A stretch of DNA of 64,000 nucleotides, from positions 124,001 through 188,000 of the forward strand of contig JAGHZU010000002.1 in assembly GCA_017745235.1 (NCBI GenBank), given 5' to 3'. Below the pieces are notes generated by a model. It did no database searches. It was not told the origin of the DNA and saw only the letters and a program-made list of their open reading frames with translations. The stretch comes from Caulobacter sp. (lineage in GTDB: Bacteria; Pseudomonadota; Alphaproteobacteria; Caulobacterales; Caulobacteraceae). The position numbers were made by a program, and so were the translations under genes. Shown here piece by piece: positions 41,751-50,317 of this stretch (within the stretch, counting starts at the first letter, position 1; each line of letters begins with the position of its first letter).

Positions 41751-43475
41751 ATGGCGATCTGCATTCCCCCGCCCGAAATCATCAAGCCGACCTCCAAGGC
41801 CGAGGCGCGCCTGTACGCGGCCCTGTGCGAGCAGCTGGACGATGAATTCCTGGTCCTGCATTCCGTGGCCTGGATCTCCAAGCCCAGGGGACAGGGACCT
41901 CGCGACGGCGAGGCTGATTTTATTATCGCCCACCCCAGGCTCGGCCTGCTGATCGTCGAGGTCAAAGGCGGCGAAGTCTCGCTGGATTACGGGCGGCTGA
42001 AGTGGACGTCGCGCGACAAGGGCGGCGTCGTGCATGACATCAAGAACCCTTTCGAGCAGGCCAGGACCGCCAAATTCAGCGCTCTGGAGAAGCTCCAGGA
42101 AAGTCCGATCTGGCTAAGGCTGAAGCTGGGACGGATCACGCTGGCGCACGCAGCCTTCATGCCTGACATCGACAACGGTCAGCGCCTGGCCGGCCCCGAC
42201 GCGCCGCCCGTGCTGATCGGGGATCGGGGAAACATGAACGACCTGACGGCCTGGGTGACAGGCGTGTTCGGCTATTGGCGCGGGGAGGCCGGAGCAGGGA
42301 CTGCCGCCATGGGGCCCAACGGCGTCGATGCCGTTCGCCAGATCTTCGCCCGGGTCGTGTCGACGCGCGCTCTGTTGTCCACGCGTCTGCACGAGGAAGA
42401 GCAGCAGCGCATCGAACTCACCCAGCGCCAGGCTGCGATCCTGGATGTCCTGTCGCGACAGCGAAAGGCGATGATCGCGGGCGGCGCCGGCACCGGGAAA
42501 ACCCTTATCGCCCGCGAGAAGGCCATCCGCCTGGCGCGCGAGGGCATGCGCACGCTGCTGGTCTGCTACAATCGCGGCCTGGCCGATTTTCTGCGCGAGC
42601 AGAGCCAGGATGTGGAAGGCCTGGACGTCGCGGGTTTTCATCAACTGGCCAACCGCTGGATCGAGCGCGCAAAGGCCGAAAAGGGCAGGGACTTGCTTGC
42701 CGAGGTTCGCCGGAAATACCCCAAGGCGGACCGCTTCAATCAACAGGAGCCGGCGGCGCTGGCCGAAGCCCTGGACCTGTTCGGACCGCAATATGACGCC
42801 ATTGTCGTGGACGAGGCTCAGGACTTCGGTGACGACTATTGGCTGCCGATCGAGATGTTGTTCACCAAGCCGGACGAATCCCTGCTCTACGTCTTCCTCG
42901 ACGAGAACCAGGGCATCTATCGGCGCTCAGCCGTCATTCCGGTGAACGGCGAGCCGTTTGTCCTCGATAGCAACTGCCGCAACACCGGGCGCATCCACGA
43001 GGCCGCCTATCGCTACTATCGCGGCGAAGCTGTCACCGCGCCTCAGAATGAGGGCGTTGTAGTCGAAACGCTGCCGGGCGCCGGTCTCGACCGGCAGGCC
43101 GGGATGATCGCCCAGCTCGTCACCCGGCTTGTGGCTGAGGAGCACATCGCGCCCCACGACATCGGCATACTGGTCACCCAAAGCGGGAAGATGGAGGCCT
43201 GCGCGAAGGCGCTGGCCGCCTTGCCCATTCCTAAGAGCGTGGACTTTGGCCGGATCGAGGATTACGCCCCTGGGGTCGTCATCGTCGATACGGTCGCGCG
43301 CTTCAAAGGCCTGGAGCGGGCGGTGATCATCCTCTGGGGCTTCGACGACAGCGACCCCGTGCGAGACCGCGAGATCCTGTATGTGGGTCTGTCGCGCGCG
43401 AAATCGGTTCTTGTACTTTGCGGCACGGCCGTCGCTTGCGAGAAAATCCTTTCACCCCCAACTACGTTCGGCTGA
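41751..43475 (+). CDS. NERD-domain UvrD-like helicase
   Basis: A 574-residue fusion. Residues about 15-130 are a NERD nuclease-related domain with Asp56 (GEADFII) and Glu70-x-Lys72 (IVEVKGG). Residues about 220-570 are a compact superfamily 1 helicase: Walker A GGAGTGKT (244-251), Walker B VVDEAQDF (352-359), a motif IV-V region with ARFKGLERAVIIL, and motif VI YVGLSRAKSVLVL near the C terminus. It is shorter than UvrD, lacking large 1B/2B subdomains and the C-terminal Tudor domain. It follows the giant ATPase gene by 2 nt. Expected to act on DNA; foreign-DNA processing is inferred from context. Confidence 0.88.
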   Translation: MAICIPPPEIIKPTSKAEARLYAALCEQLDDEFLVLHSVAWISKPRGQGPRDGEADFIIAHPRLGLLIVEVKGGEVSLDYGRLKWTSRDKGGVVHDIKNPFEQARTAKFSALEKLQESPIWLRLKLGRITLAHAAFMPDIDNGQRLAGPDAPPVLIGDRGNMNDLTAWVTGVFGYWRGEAGAGTAAMGPNGVDAVRQIFARVVSTRALLSTRLHEEEQQRIELTQRQAAILDVLSRQRKAMIAGGAGTGKTLIAREKAIRLAREGMRTLLVCYNRGLADFLREQSQDVEGLDVAGFHQLANRWIERAKAEKGRDLLAEVRRKYPKADRFNQQEPAALAEALDLFGPQYDAIVVDEAQDFGDDYWLPIEMLFTKPDESLLYVFLDENQGIYRRSAVIPVNGEPFVLDSNCRNTGRIHEAAYRYYRGEAVTAPQNEGVVVETLPGAGLDRQAGMIAQLVTRLVAEEHIAPHDIGILVTQSGKMEACAKALAALPIPKSVDFGRIEDYAPGVVIVDTVARFKGLERAVIILWGFDDSDPVRDREILYVGLSRAKSVLVLCGTAVACEKILSPPTTFG

Positions 43476-43549
43476 CGGATCGATGGCGAAGATAGAGTTC
43501 TTCGCGACCAAGTGGCGGCGGACCAGCACGCTTCAGAATTAGGGCCGAA

Positions 43550-43578
43550 GCTTAGCGACGACGAGCCGTCGACTAAGC
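43550..43578. terminator. Shared hairpin between the convergent island operons
   Basis: GCTTAGCGACG (43550-43560) pairs with CGTCG and CTAAGC (43567-43571, 43573-43578) with one bulged A. It lies between the helicase gene (plus) and Hsp90-like gene A (minus), placed to end both transcripts. Confidence 0.55.
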
Positions 43579-43591
43579 GCTGATCCGAAGG

Positions 43592-45124
43592 CTATTTCGC
43601 GCCACCCTGGCCAAATCGTGCCGCCAAAGCTTTGGCGAACGCTTCGCTCGCTTCTGCTTTGGAAACACCCGTTTGAGCAAGAACTTCGGCAAAGCGTTGG
43701 CTCAGACTGTTGGTATCGCGCGTCGTCGGTGAGGAGGTGGGAGAGACTGCATCACGCATGGTATCCAGCACTGCCAGCGCCTCTCGCGCCTCAGGCGCTT
43801 GCGCTCGGGACAAGACCTCGCGTGCCCTAGTCACCACTTGCGCCATCGCAACGGCCGTTGGACTGGCGTCGGCAGCTATCTCGAGTGGGACAACCGTAGT
43901 CGCCTCCTGGCGCGCTTCGCGTTCACGATGGCGCTCTACCGATGCGGTCCGACAACGCTTGGCGATCGACCGGCCTAGTGGCCCGAGCTGCGCCATGAGA
44001 TTGGAGAAATGAATATTCTGTTCAAAGTGATCACGTCGTGCATTGGGCAAGACCAGCCGGTCGACTACGTGGATTTCGCCGATCGACCAGCCATTAAACC
44101 GCGGCTCTGGAAAGGCTTCCTCCGCAATGTCGTGGCCTCCGACTTGAACATTGCCGGCACGGAGACGCAGCCCGCCAATTTGAGACTTTATGCTGATATG
44201 GCCCAGATAGCTGTGGTGCAGAACCCAGCCAACCGCGCTAACGCCGTTGTCGCCGTCGAAGGTCAGCAAATCCAATTCGACGGCACTATCCCGCACCGTG
44301 TCGGAGACCGAAAAGACGTCGCGGTGCGGCCGGGTGATAGGCGCGCCGTCCGGACCGATGGTGATCTTCAAATCAGCTAGGCGCGCGTGCTGGCTTAGGT
44401 GGGCATTGATCGCCGCGGCGTGGCTGAAGTCGTCGGCGAACGGCACCGGCGCGACTTGAGCCAGATAGGCCTCGACCATCTGCGGATTGAGCAGGACATC
44501 CTTCCGCAGGCGTACTACCTGGCTGAGTTCGACCTCGAAGAAGTGCTCGGGAAAATCGTCGCCATCGACATCGCCGATGGCGACGATGCGTTGCATTACG
44601 CCAGGCAGATCGTCGGTCTGGGTAACGTCACGCAGGGTGGACTTGAGTTTCAGGCAGTCCCAGATCACTTCGGTGACGCGGTCGTCTCCCTGGGCGCGGG
44701 TGCGGAAGGTCAGCTGCCGACAATAGGCCAAGCCAGCCAGTCGCCCCACGCCTCGAAAGCCACGCGCGGCCGTGCCGCGCTTGCCGCTAGCCCCGATCGA
44801 TAGCAGGGTCGCCGCGGCCCGATTGGCGGCTATGCCTGAACCGTTGTCGCGGATCTTGATCGACCGTTCGAGCGGATCGATGGTGATCTGGACCGTGCCG
44901 CGCTCGTCCTGCCCCAATCCGCCGGCGGTCCGGATCTCGTCGATAGCATCAGCGGCGTTTTGAACATACTCGCGATAGATGGTCAGCGGGTCGACGTACA
45001 TGGCGCTGCTGAGCAGCTCCAGGACGTCCTTGCCGATGGTGATCATGTCGCTGGTGGCGGGAGTCACGCGCTTGGGTTTGCGGGTCGCCACGCTAGGCGC
45101 GGTCGAAAGCTGGGCCTTGGTCAT
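43592..45124 (-). CDS. Hsp90-like (GHKL) ATPase A of the PIN/radical-SAM operon
   Basis: A 510-residue protein with an N-terminal Bergerat-fold ATPase: REYVQNAADAI (Glu52, Asn56), IRDNGSGI (Asp93, Gly95, Gly97) and GFRGVGRLAGLAYC (122-135). A middle domain follows (about 150-380) with RAGNVQVGG and VLPNARRDHFE, then a helical tail. It is paralogous to ATPase B in the same operon but has its own tail and lacks B's long Pro/Gly/Glu-rich segment. GGAGAT overlapping the radical SAM stop is 8 nt before the ATG at 45124 and only 2 nt before the one at 45130, so 45124 is preferred. Unlike HtpG it is short and lacks the C-terminal dimer domain. A client-folding or sensing role is inferred. Confidence 0.8.
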   Translation of the reverse strand: MTKAQLSTAPSVATRKPKRVTPATSDMITIGKDVLELLSSAMYVDPLTIYREYVQNAADAIDEIRTAGGLGQDERGTVQITIDPLERSIKIRDNGSGIAANRAAATLLSIGASGKRGTAARGFRGVGRLAGLAYCRQLTFRTRAQGDDRVTEVIWDCLKLKSTLRDVTQTDDLPGVMQRIVAIGDVDGDDFPEHFFEVELSQVVRLRKDVLLNPQMVEAYLAQVAPVPFADDFSHAAAINAHLSQHARLADLKITIGPDGAPITRPHRDVFSVSDTVRDSAVELDLLTFDGDNGVSAVGWVLHHSYLGHISIKSQIGGLRLRAGNVQVGGHDIAEEAFPEPRFNGWSIGEIHVVDRLVLPNARRDHFEQNIHFSNLMAQLGPLGRSIAKRCRTASVERHREREARQEATTVVPLEIAADASPTAVAMAQVVTRAREVLSRAQAPEAREALAVLDTMRDAVSPTSSPTTRDTNSLSQRFAEVLAQTGVSKAEASEAFAKALAARFGQGGAK

Positions 45125-45135
45125 CGACATATCTC

Positions 45136-46737
45136 CTAGGCGGCTAGGCCATCGACTGCGTCGGCGTCATCATTGAGACCCGCATCCTCTACGCGCTCGT
45201 CGTCGGGCATATCGCAAACATCGTCGATGTCGTCGGTCAGGTCGCGCTGGACGCGCCAGATTTCCCGCTCCCGATCCTTGGAAATGGGCAGGTAGAAAGC
45301 CAGCAGCGCTTTGAGCTTCGGTTCGGTCTCGGCTTCGACCAACTCGCCGTAGCGGCTGGGATCCTTGGACGACAATCGGGCCAATAGGGCGGCTTTTTGC
45401 TCGGCGTCCATCTGGGCCATTAGCGCGCTATAGCGCTCGAACTCTTCGCGGCCACCGAGCTTCTCATACCATTCGCGATTGAAGATGAAGTGGTGAGGAC
45501 GCGCGAGGATCGCTTCGAAATCAGCATACGTGTCGCCGAATGCATGCTTGAAGAACTGAGGTTCGCCGCTCACCACGCCGTGCGTGGCCTGAAGGATGAT
45601 CTGCAGTGAGCGCAGCTGGTATCGGGTCCACTTTGCCCCGATGAACCCGCGGTCGGGTCGGTCGGTGGGCTGATAGCGCATCGGGAACGACCAAATGCGC
45701 ACCCCCAACTCCTCGTTCAGCGTCACGTTTAGGCGCATGCGCTCGAACAGGTCGGCCGGATCGTCGTGGAAATTGTAGAGCATGTAGTTGGACAGTTCGT
45801 GCAGGCCGAACTCATGAGCGTAGCGGACAGCCTTCTCATACGGCCCCTTCAGGCCCAGATGGTCGAAGGCGATGCGCAGCGGCCGCAAGGCAATCGTCGA
45901 CAGCTCGCGCAGATACATTGGGTCCTTGGCCAGGATCCGGGCGTCGACGCCCTGATTGAAATCGACCCGGCGTTGGGAGGCGACCCGCTCGCCCGGCCGC
46001 TGCAGTTTTGCGCCCTTAGCAAAGCCCAGGTCGCGGATCTCGGCCATCAGCTCCTTAAAGCGCGGCGAGGCCACGACATTGTTGTCCATCAAGAGCAGGT
46101 CGCGCTTGGGGCCGTGACGTTCTTCGATGGCGCGGATCATGTCCGTCAACGATTCTACATCGCGCTGGCCGCCTTCCAGCTTGGGGACGCCGCAGAAATG
46201 GCATTTGCGGATGCATCCGCGTGAGGCGTAGGCGAAATAGGCGTCGCGAACGGGATATCGATAAGCGATTTGATCGAGGATGGTGTAATCGGGCACCAAG
46301 TCCTCAATGGGCGTTCCGTCGATATCGTCGGCGTAGAGCTCCTCGGCGAACTCATCCAGCTCCAAGGAGACGGCTGGAGCCTGGGTCAACAAGCCCTTGA
46401 TGAAGCGCACGCCGGCCCAGCGCGGCTCGTCACGAAACCGCTCGTTCATCAACGAGGCGGCGATGCCGCCGACGAAAAGACGCTCGGAGCGTCCGCCGAC
46501 CACCTCGAGGGCGAAATCGATGGTCTCGGCGATCTTGCGGTATTCGAACGAGAACAGCGTGGTGAGATAGACGCGGTCCCAGGCCGTATCCTTCAACGCC
46601 GGATCCAGGCCCTTAGCGAACTTAACAAGATCGCGCTTGCCGTGGGGGCCATGGTACGCGGCGATTTTCATCAGGCCGAGCGGCGGGTATTTGTTCTTGT
46701 ATCCCGGCTCAAGGAGCAGAATTCGTCGGCCCGCCAT
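45136..46737 (-). CDS. B12-domain-like radical SAM protein of the island
   Basis: A 533-residue radical SAM enzyme. Residues 1-150 resemble a B12-binding Rossmann domain (ILLLEPGYKNKYPPLGLMKIA, shown here by its end PPLGLMKIA) but without an evident DxHxxG cobalamin ligand. The SAM cluster is Cys175, Cys179, Cys182 (GCIRKCHFCG), and the barrel runs to about residue 380 (DNNVVASPRFKELM, NQGVDARIL). The tail about 400-533 is charged and ends in an acidic stretch. It lies between two Hsp90-like genes, 89 nt after B and 5-11 nt before A. AGGGGGA upstream supports the start at 46737. The substrate is unknown; it is not a viperin or a known tRNA enzyme by motif. Confidence 0.8.
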   Translation of the reverse strand: MAGRRILLLEPGYKNKYPPLGLMKIAAYHGPHGKRDLVKFAKGLDPALKDTAWDRVYLTTLFSFEYRKIAETIDFALEVVGGRSERLFVGGIAASLMNERFRDEPRWAGVRFIKGLLTQAPAVSLELDEFAEELYADDIDGTPIEDLVPDYTILDQIAYRYPVRDAYFAYASRGCIRKCHFCGVPKLEGGQRDVESLTDMIRAIEERHGPKRDLLLMDNNVVASPRFKELMAEIRDLGFAKGAKLQRPGERVASQRRVDFNQGVDARILAKDPMYLRELSTIALRPLRIAFDHLGLKGPYEKAVRYAHEFGLHELSNYMLYNFHDDPADLFERMRLNVTLNEELGVRIWSFPMRYQPTDRPDRGFIGAKWTRYQLRSLQIILQATHGVVSGEPQFFKHAFGDTYADFEAILARPHHFIFNREWYEKLGGREEFERYSALMAQMDAEQKAALLARLSSKDPSRYGELVEAETEPKLKALLAFYLPISKDREREIWRVQRDLTDDIDDVCDMPDDERVEDAGLNDDADAVDGLAA

Positions 46738-46826
46738 CGTTGCTATTTCCCCCTTCGCGAAAAGTTACCCTACAGATTCCGACAAAGCGACCGAGCTCTG
46801 CGGCCTGGTCCGAACATTCTTCGGCC

Positions 46827-48524
46827 TCACCCTTCCTCCAGGATTTCCCGTGCGCGTTGGACAATGCGGTCGGCTTCGCCCTGGCCAAGCTGTTCCACCA
46901 TGGCCTGGTAGACCGCGTCGTAAAGTTCCTCGGCAGTCCATGTCGGCTCGTCGGCCGGATCGCCATTTGTGTCGTCCGGGCCCGGTTCATCGCGCCCCGG
47001 CTCGACACCATCGCCTGGCTCCTTTTCCGGGGCGCCTGATGACGATCCAGTCCCTGGTGGGTCCCCGGCCCCTGACTCTGCGCCGGTACCTGAGTCTGGC
47101 CCCGTCTCAGGATTTTGCTCTGGTTCGGGTTTTTTTCTGGCGCGAAGCTCGACGAGACGGTCCCGCAGCTCCTTGAGCTTGGCGATGCGTTCGGCGACTT
47201 CGTTGGGCTCGCCGCCAAAGAGCTTTTCAGGGCTCAGCCGACCAAGAAGGCGTTCGATGGTGGCCGCGACACGGTCCGCGACCGCAGGATCAATAAATTC
47301 CCGCTGCAACGAACTCGCGACCTGGCTGGTCTCCGCCGCGATGGTTTTGAGGGTCTTCCGGCTCGTCGAGGCTCCTCGGACAAGCGTCACTATTCTACGT
47401 GCGACACGTGTCTTGATATCCTTCTTGATAGCGCGCCACGCGGGACTGTCCTCAAAACCGTCGCGTCTAGCATTGGGAACTACTGATGGTTCCGTTATGA
47501 AAACCTCGCCGACGGCCCAGCGCTGCAGTCGTCCTTCAGTCCCACCAACAGTCAACTCGGAACCCAATTCTTCGATGATCTCTGATCCACCGACCTGAAT
47601 ATTTTTTAGCCTAAATCGAACGCCTGCGACGGTGTCGTCCGTCAACTCGCCTTTGAAATTCGACAGTCCAATCCAGCCGTGCCAGCCTTTGTCAGGCGAG
47701 GTGATCAATTCTACATCATGGATTGTGGAGGCCTTGCCGCCGCTTATTGGTGTAGAATTGTCGTAGGCTTTCAGTATTTGAGTGCGTTCCTTTTTGTACC
47801 GCGTTTCAACTTCGACAGTTCCAATTGGATGCCCGAGGCTTTCCGTAAATGCTCGGATGCGAGGGGCTGGCGTAAAGCGGTCAGAAAAGTCGACCGGAGA
47901 CACTTGTCGGAGATAAGGAACTAGGCGTTCGATCTCTACAAATTCCAGGCCAACGCCGATCAGGCCGATCATCTCGACTTCAGTAAAATGCTTTGTCGGG
48001 TCGGCCGGGATGGTCCCGGTTTTTACACAAGCGCGCAGAACCTCGCGGACGTCCAGTACGTCGGCACCGGGGCGCATGAACCCGCGCATGCGTCCGCAGT
48101 CGAACTCGACGACGGTCGCAATAGATTCGCCCTGAGCGCTCGTCGTGAACCTAAGGGTCGTGCAATAGGCCACGCCGGCTAAGCGTCCGATCCCGCGGAA
48201 CCCCGCGTTGATGTTCGGCCTTTTTTTACTGGCGCCAATCGAGACGAGTGTTCTCACCGCCTCAGCCTCTGGAATGCCTGTCCCGTCATCCTTCACCGAC
48301 AATGTCGGCCGGGCCGCAGTTCCGCTTATTGAAACGGTGACCAGGCCGCCAACGTCTGACAGCCCATGACCGCGCGCGGCCCGGATCGCATCATAGGCGT
48401 TCTGGATATACTCGCGGATGCAATGAAGTGGGTTTTCATACATACCGGTGGTGAGGGTTTCCAAAGAATAGGACCCGACGAGAACGGCATCGTCTGTGAT
48501 AGGGTCCTTCACCCGCTCGTTCAT
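46827..48524 (-). CDS. Hsp90-like (GHKL) ATPase B of the PIN/radical-SAM operon
   Basis: A 565-residue ATPase with an N-terminal Bergerat fold: CIREYIQNAYDAI (Glu38, Asn42), VKDDGTGI (Asp80, Gly81, Gly83) and GFRGIGRLAGVAYC (108-121). The middle domain matches paralogue A at RLKNIQVGG and VVPNARRDGFE. Residues about 460-525 are a low-complexity Pro/Gly/Glu/Ser-rich linker, followed by a short helical C-terminal domain (YDAVYQAMVEQLGQGEADRI). Its ATG overlaps the stop of the PIN gene by 4 nt (ATGA at 48524-48521), so the two products are probably made in matched amounts. Codon use is more A/T-rich than in the flanking core genes. Confidence 0.8.
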   Translation of the reverse strand: MNERVKDPITDDAVLVGSYSLETLTTGMYENPLHCIREYIQNAYDAIRAARGHGLSDVGGLVTVSISGTAARPTLSVKDDGTGIPEAEAVRTLVSIGASKKRPNINAGFRGIGRLAGVAYCTTLRFTTSAQGESIATVVEFDCGRMRGFMRPGADVLDVREVLRACVKTGTIPADPTKHFTEVEMIGLIGVGLEFVEIERLVPYLRQVSPVDFSDRFTPAPRIRAFTESLGHPIGTVEVETRYKKERTQILKAYDNSTPISGGKASTIHDVELITSPDKGWHGWIGLSNFKGELTDDTVAGVRFRLKNIQVGGSEIIEELGSELTVGGTEGRLQRWAVGEVFITEPSVVPNARRDGFEDSPAWRAIKKDIKTRVARRIVTLVRGASTSRKTLKTIAAETSQVASSLQREFIDPAVADRVAATIERLLGRLSPEKLFGGEPNEVAERIAKLKELRDRLVELRARKKPEPEQNPETGPDSGTGAESGAGDPPGTGSSSGAPEKEPGDGVEPGRDEPGPDDTNGDPADEPTWTAEELYDAVYQAMVEQLGQGEADRIVQRAREILEEG

Positions 48525-50317
48525 CTGAGCTGCTCCCCTGTGTTCGGTCCCCAGGCGATGAAGCCCATGCGTTCCGGGATCTCGATCTGGAAATTTGTCG
48601 GTCCTTCGACAGTAAACATGTCGGCGGGGACGACGAACTCGCGAGCGATCAATTTAACGAGTTCAGAGACGGTGATCTCTGTCGATCTACCCCCGGCGCT
48701 GATTCGGCGACTTTCAGGGGCTGTCGGTTCAAGCAGTTCTACTTCATCAGCCTGGACACCCTGCAGAGTAGACCCCGCAAGACTTAGCTCGAGCCGTATC
48801 GTACGAGGCGCATCGGTGGGAAGAGCGAGATATAGTCTGCGGATCGGGGCCAGGGACGCCTCAACAGTGACTTGGTAGGCTTGTCGCGTGTCTGTATCTT
48901 TGGCGTGGGCAAAAAGCAGATTTGTGATCTCAGGGACGGCGCTAGGCTTCGAAGGTTCGCCATTCTCATCAAGATAGGTCTCTGCGAGCATGCCCACGAT
49001 GACGTTGGCCCTGGTCGCCGCCGACAGATCGGTACTTTCGATAATCTGTTGAGCGAGGTCGATAGGACCTATTGCGCCTTCATCAGCAGCCGACACGATA
49101 CCCCGGCCAATCTGCTTGAGTTCGTCGGACGTAGCGTCCCTGACCATGGGGAGCAGTGCCATTGCCGCGTCGTTCTGGGCATCCCAGCCTTCGACGCGAA
49201 GTCCGCGTATGGCGCCCCACACTTCTCGCGCCGCTTCCTCGGGCCCCGGCTCATAGATCATATCTTGGGAGCCAAAGCTTACATCGGTCGCTTGACCGTC
49301 TTGCGGGGTGCCCTCTGCCGACCGCTCGGCGCGTTGACCGGCGCCTCTCGCTGGCCGTGATGTCTGAAGGGCTCTAGCCAGGTTCGCCACGCGCGCGCCG
49401 AAGGCGGTTCTGACGATCTGGGTGAACATTTCCAGTGAGAGCACATGAACGCTCTGTACCGTTGGGCACCGGCGTTGTGCTTCCTGGGCTAAAAGCGGAA
49501 GTGGAAGCGTGATGAGGCCGCGATTCTCGACTGCAGTCCCATCGTCCGTAGCTACTCGGTCCGGTTTATAAACCCAGTCCTTCTTTGAGTTGTCGCGAGT
49601 GAGAACAAGTAAATGTTCAGCGTTTGCCTCACGACAATCACCTAGCGCTTCAAGCCACATGATCAGATCGCCGTAGCGATTTCGCTTTTTCCCTTTCTGA
49701 TGGACGGTCAGTTCATCCCCTTCCTCGTCCTGGGACCCGAGCTTGATCCCGCCGTCCGCGAAGCCAGGAGGGACTTCATGGGAGAACCTTAGCTCGGCTG
49801 TACGGCTGACCTCATCGTAGATCCCTGTCATATCGGATGCCATCGCGTGCGCCGCGATGAAAGGGAGTAACTTGGCGTTAGCGTCGTCGTGACCCGGCTC
49901 TATCTTGCCAATCCTTTTGGTCAGCGCCTCTACATCGCGTGAAGCCGCATCTAGGCTGGTCGTGAACTGTTCCAGGCTCAGATCACTAAAGGTACGTTCG
50001 TCCACATAGCGAAGGCTTTCGGTTCGCAGATCAAATAGGCGATCGTTTAGTTGATCAGCTAATTTTTGCAGTGGCTTCTTAGTGCGAAGCCCCCTGGTGA
50101 CGTCCCAGGTCTCTTTCGCGGCCCAGACCGGAACCCGGACACGAGCCCCGAAGTATTCAAGAGCCGCTAACAGTTCGTCGCAGCCGCTTCGGCTCATCTC
50201 GTAGCAACGTATGAGCACACTCGCGTCAATGTAAATCCGGGCCCGATCCGAACGAAGAGCCTCTGTCACGTTGCGTAGGCATTCTGAGCGAGAAGGCGTG
50301 ACCTCTGGAAAGATCAT
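48521..50317 (-). CDS. PIN-like (DUF4935/PIN_8 type) nuclease-domain protein
   Basis: A 598-residue protein. Residues about 22-260 look like the PIN_8/DUF4935 group: IYIDASVLIR (Asp31), AAKETWDV (Glu69), PPGFADGG, RYGDLIMWLEAL (Asp217) and LVLTRDNSKKDWV (Asp242), which gives the acidic metal site of a PIN ribonuclease. The rest (about 330-598) has no family I know; the last 120 residues look beta-rich. It heads the four-gene minus-strand operon and overlaps ATPase B by 4 nt. PIN domains usually cut RNA, so this is the likely effector; that is inference. Confidence 0.78.
   Translation of the reverse strand: MIFPEVTPSRSECLRNVTEALRSDRARIYIDASVLIRCYEMSRSGCDELLAALEYFGARVRVPVWAAKETWDVTRGLRTKKPLQKLADQLNDRLFDLRTESLRYVDERTFSDLSLEQFTTSLDAASRDVEALTKRIGKIEPGHDDANAKLLPFIAAHAMASDMTGIYDEVSRTAELRFSHEVPPGFADGGIKLGSQDEEGDELTVHQKGKKRNRYGDLIMWLEALGDCREANAEHLLVLTRDNSKKDWVYKPDRVATDDGTAVENRGLITLPLPLLAQEAQRRCPTVQSVHVLSLEMFTQIVRTAFGARVANLARALQTSRPARGAGQRAERSAEGTPQDGQATDVSFGSQDMIYEPGPEEAAREVWGAIRGLRVEGWDAQNDAAMALLPMVRDATSDELKQIGRGIVSAADEGAIGPIDLAQQIIESTDLSAATRANVIVGMLAETYLDENGEPSKPSAVPEITNLLFAHAKDTDTRQAYQVTVEASLAPIRRLYLALPTDAPRTIRLELSLAGSTLQGVQADEVELLEPTAPESRRISAGGRSTEITVSELVKLIAREFVVPADMFTVEGPTNFQIEIPERMGFIAWGPNTGEQLR

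Noticed and set aside
43710..45176. Several plus-strand frames inside the Hsp90-like gene A
   Set aside because: They are antisense shadows; the minus-strand product has full ATPase motifs.
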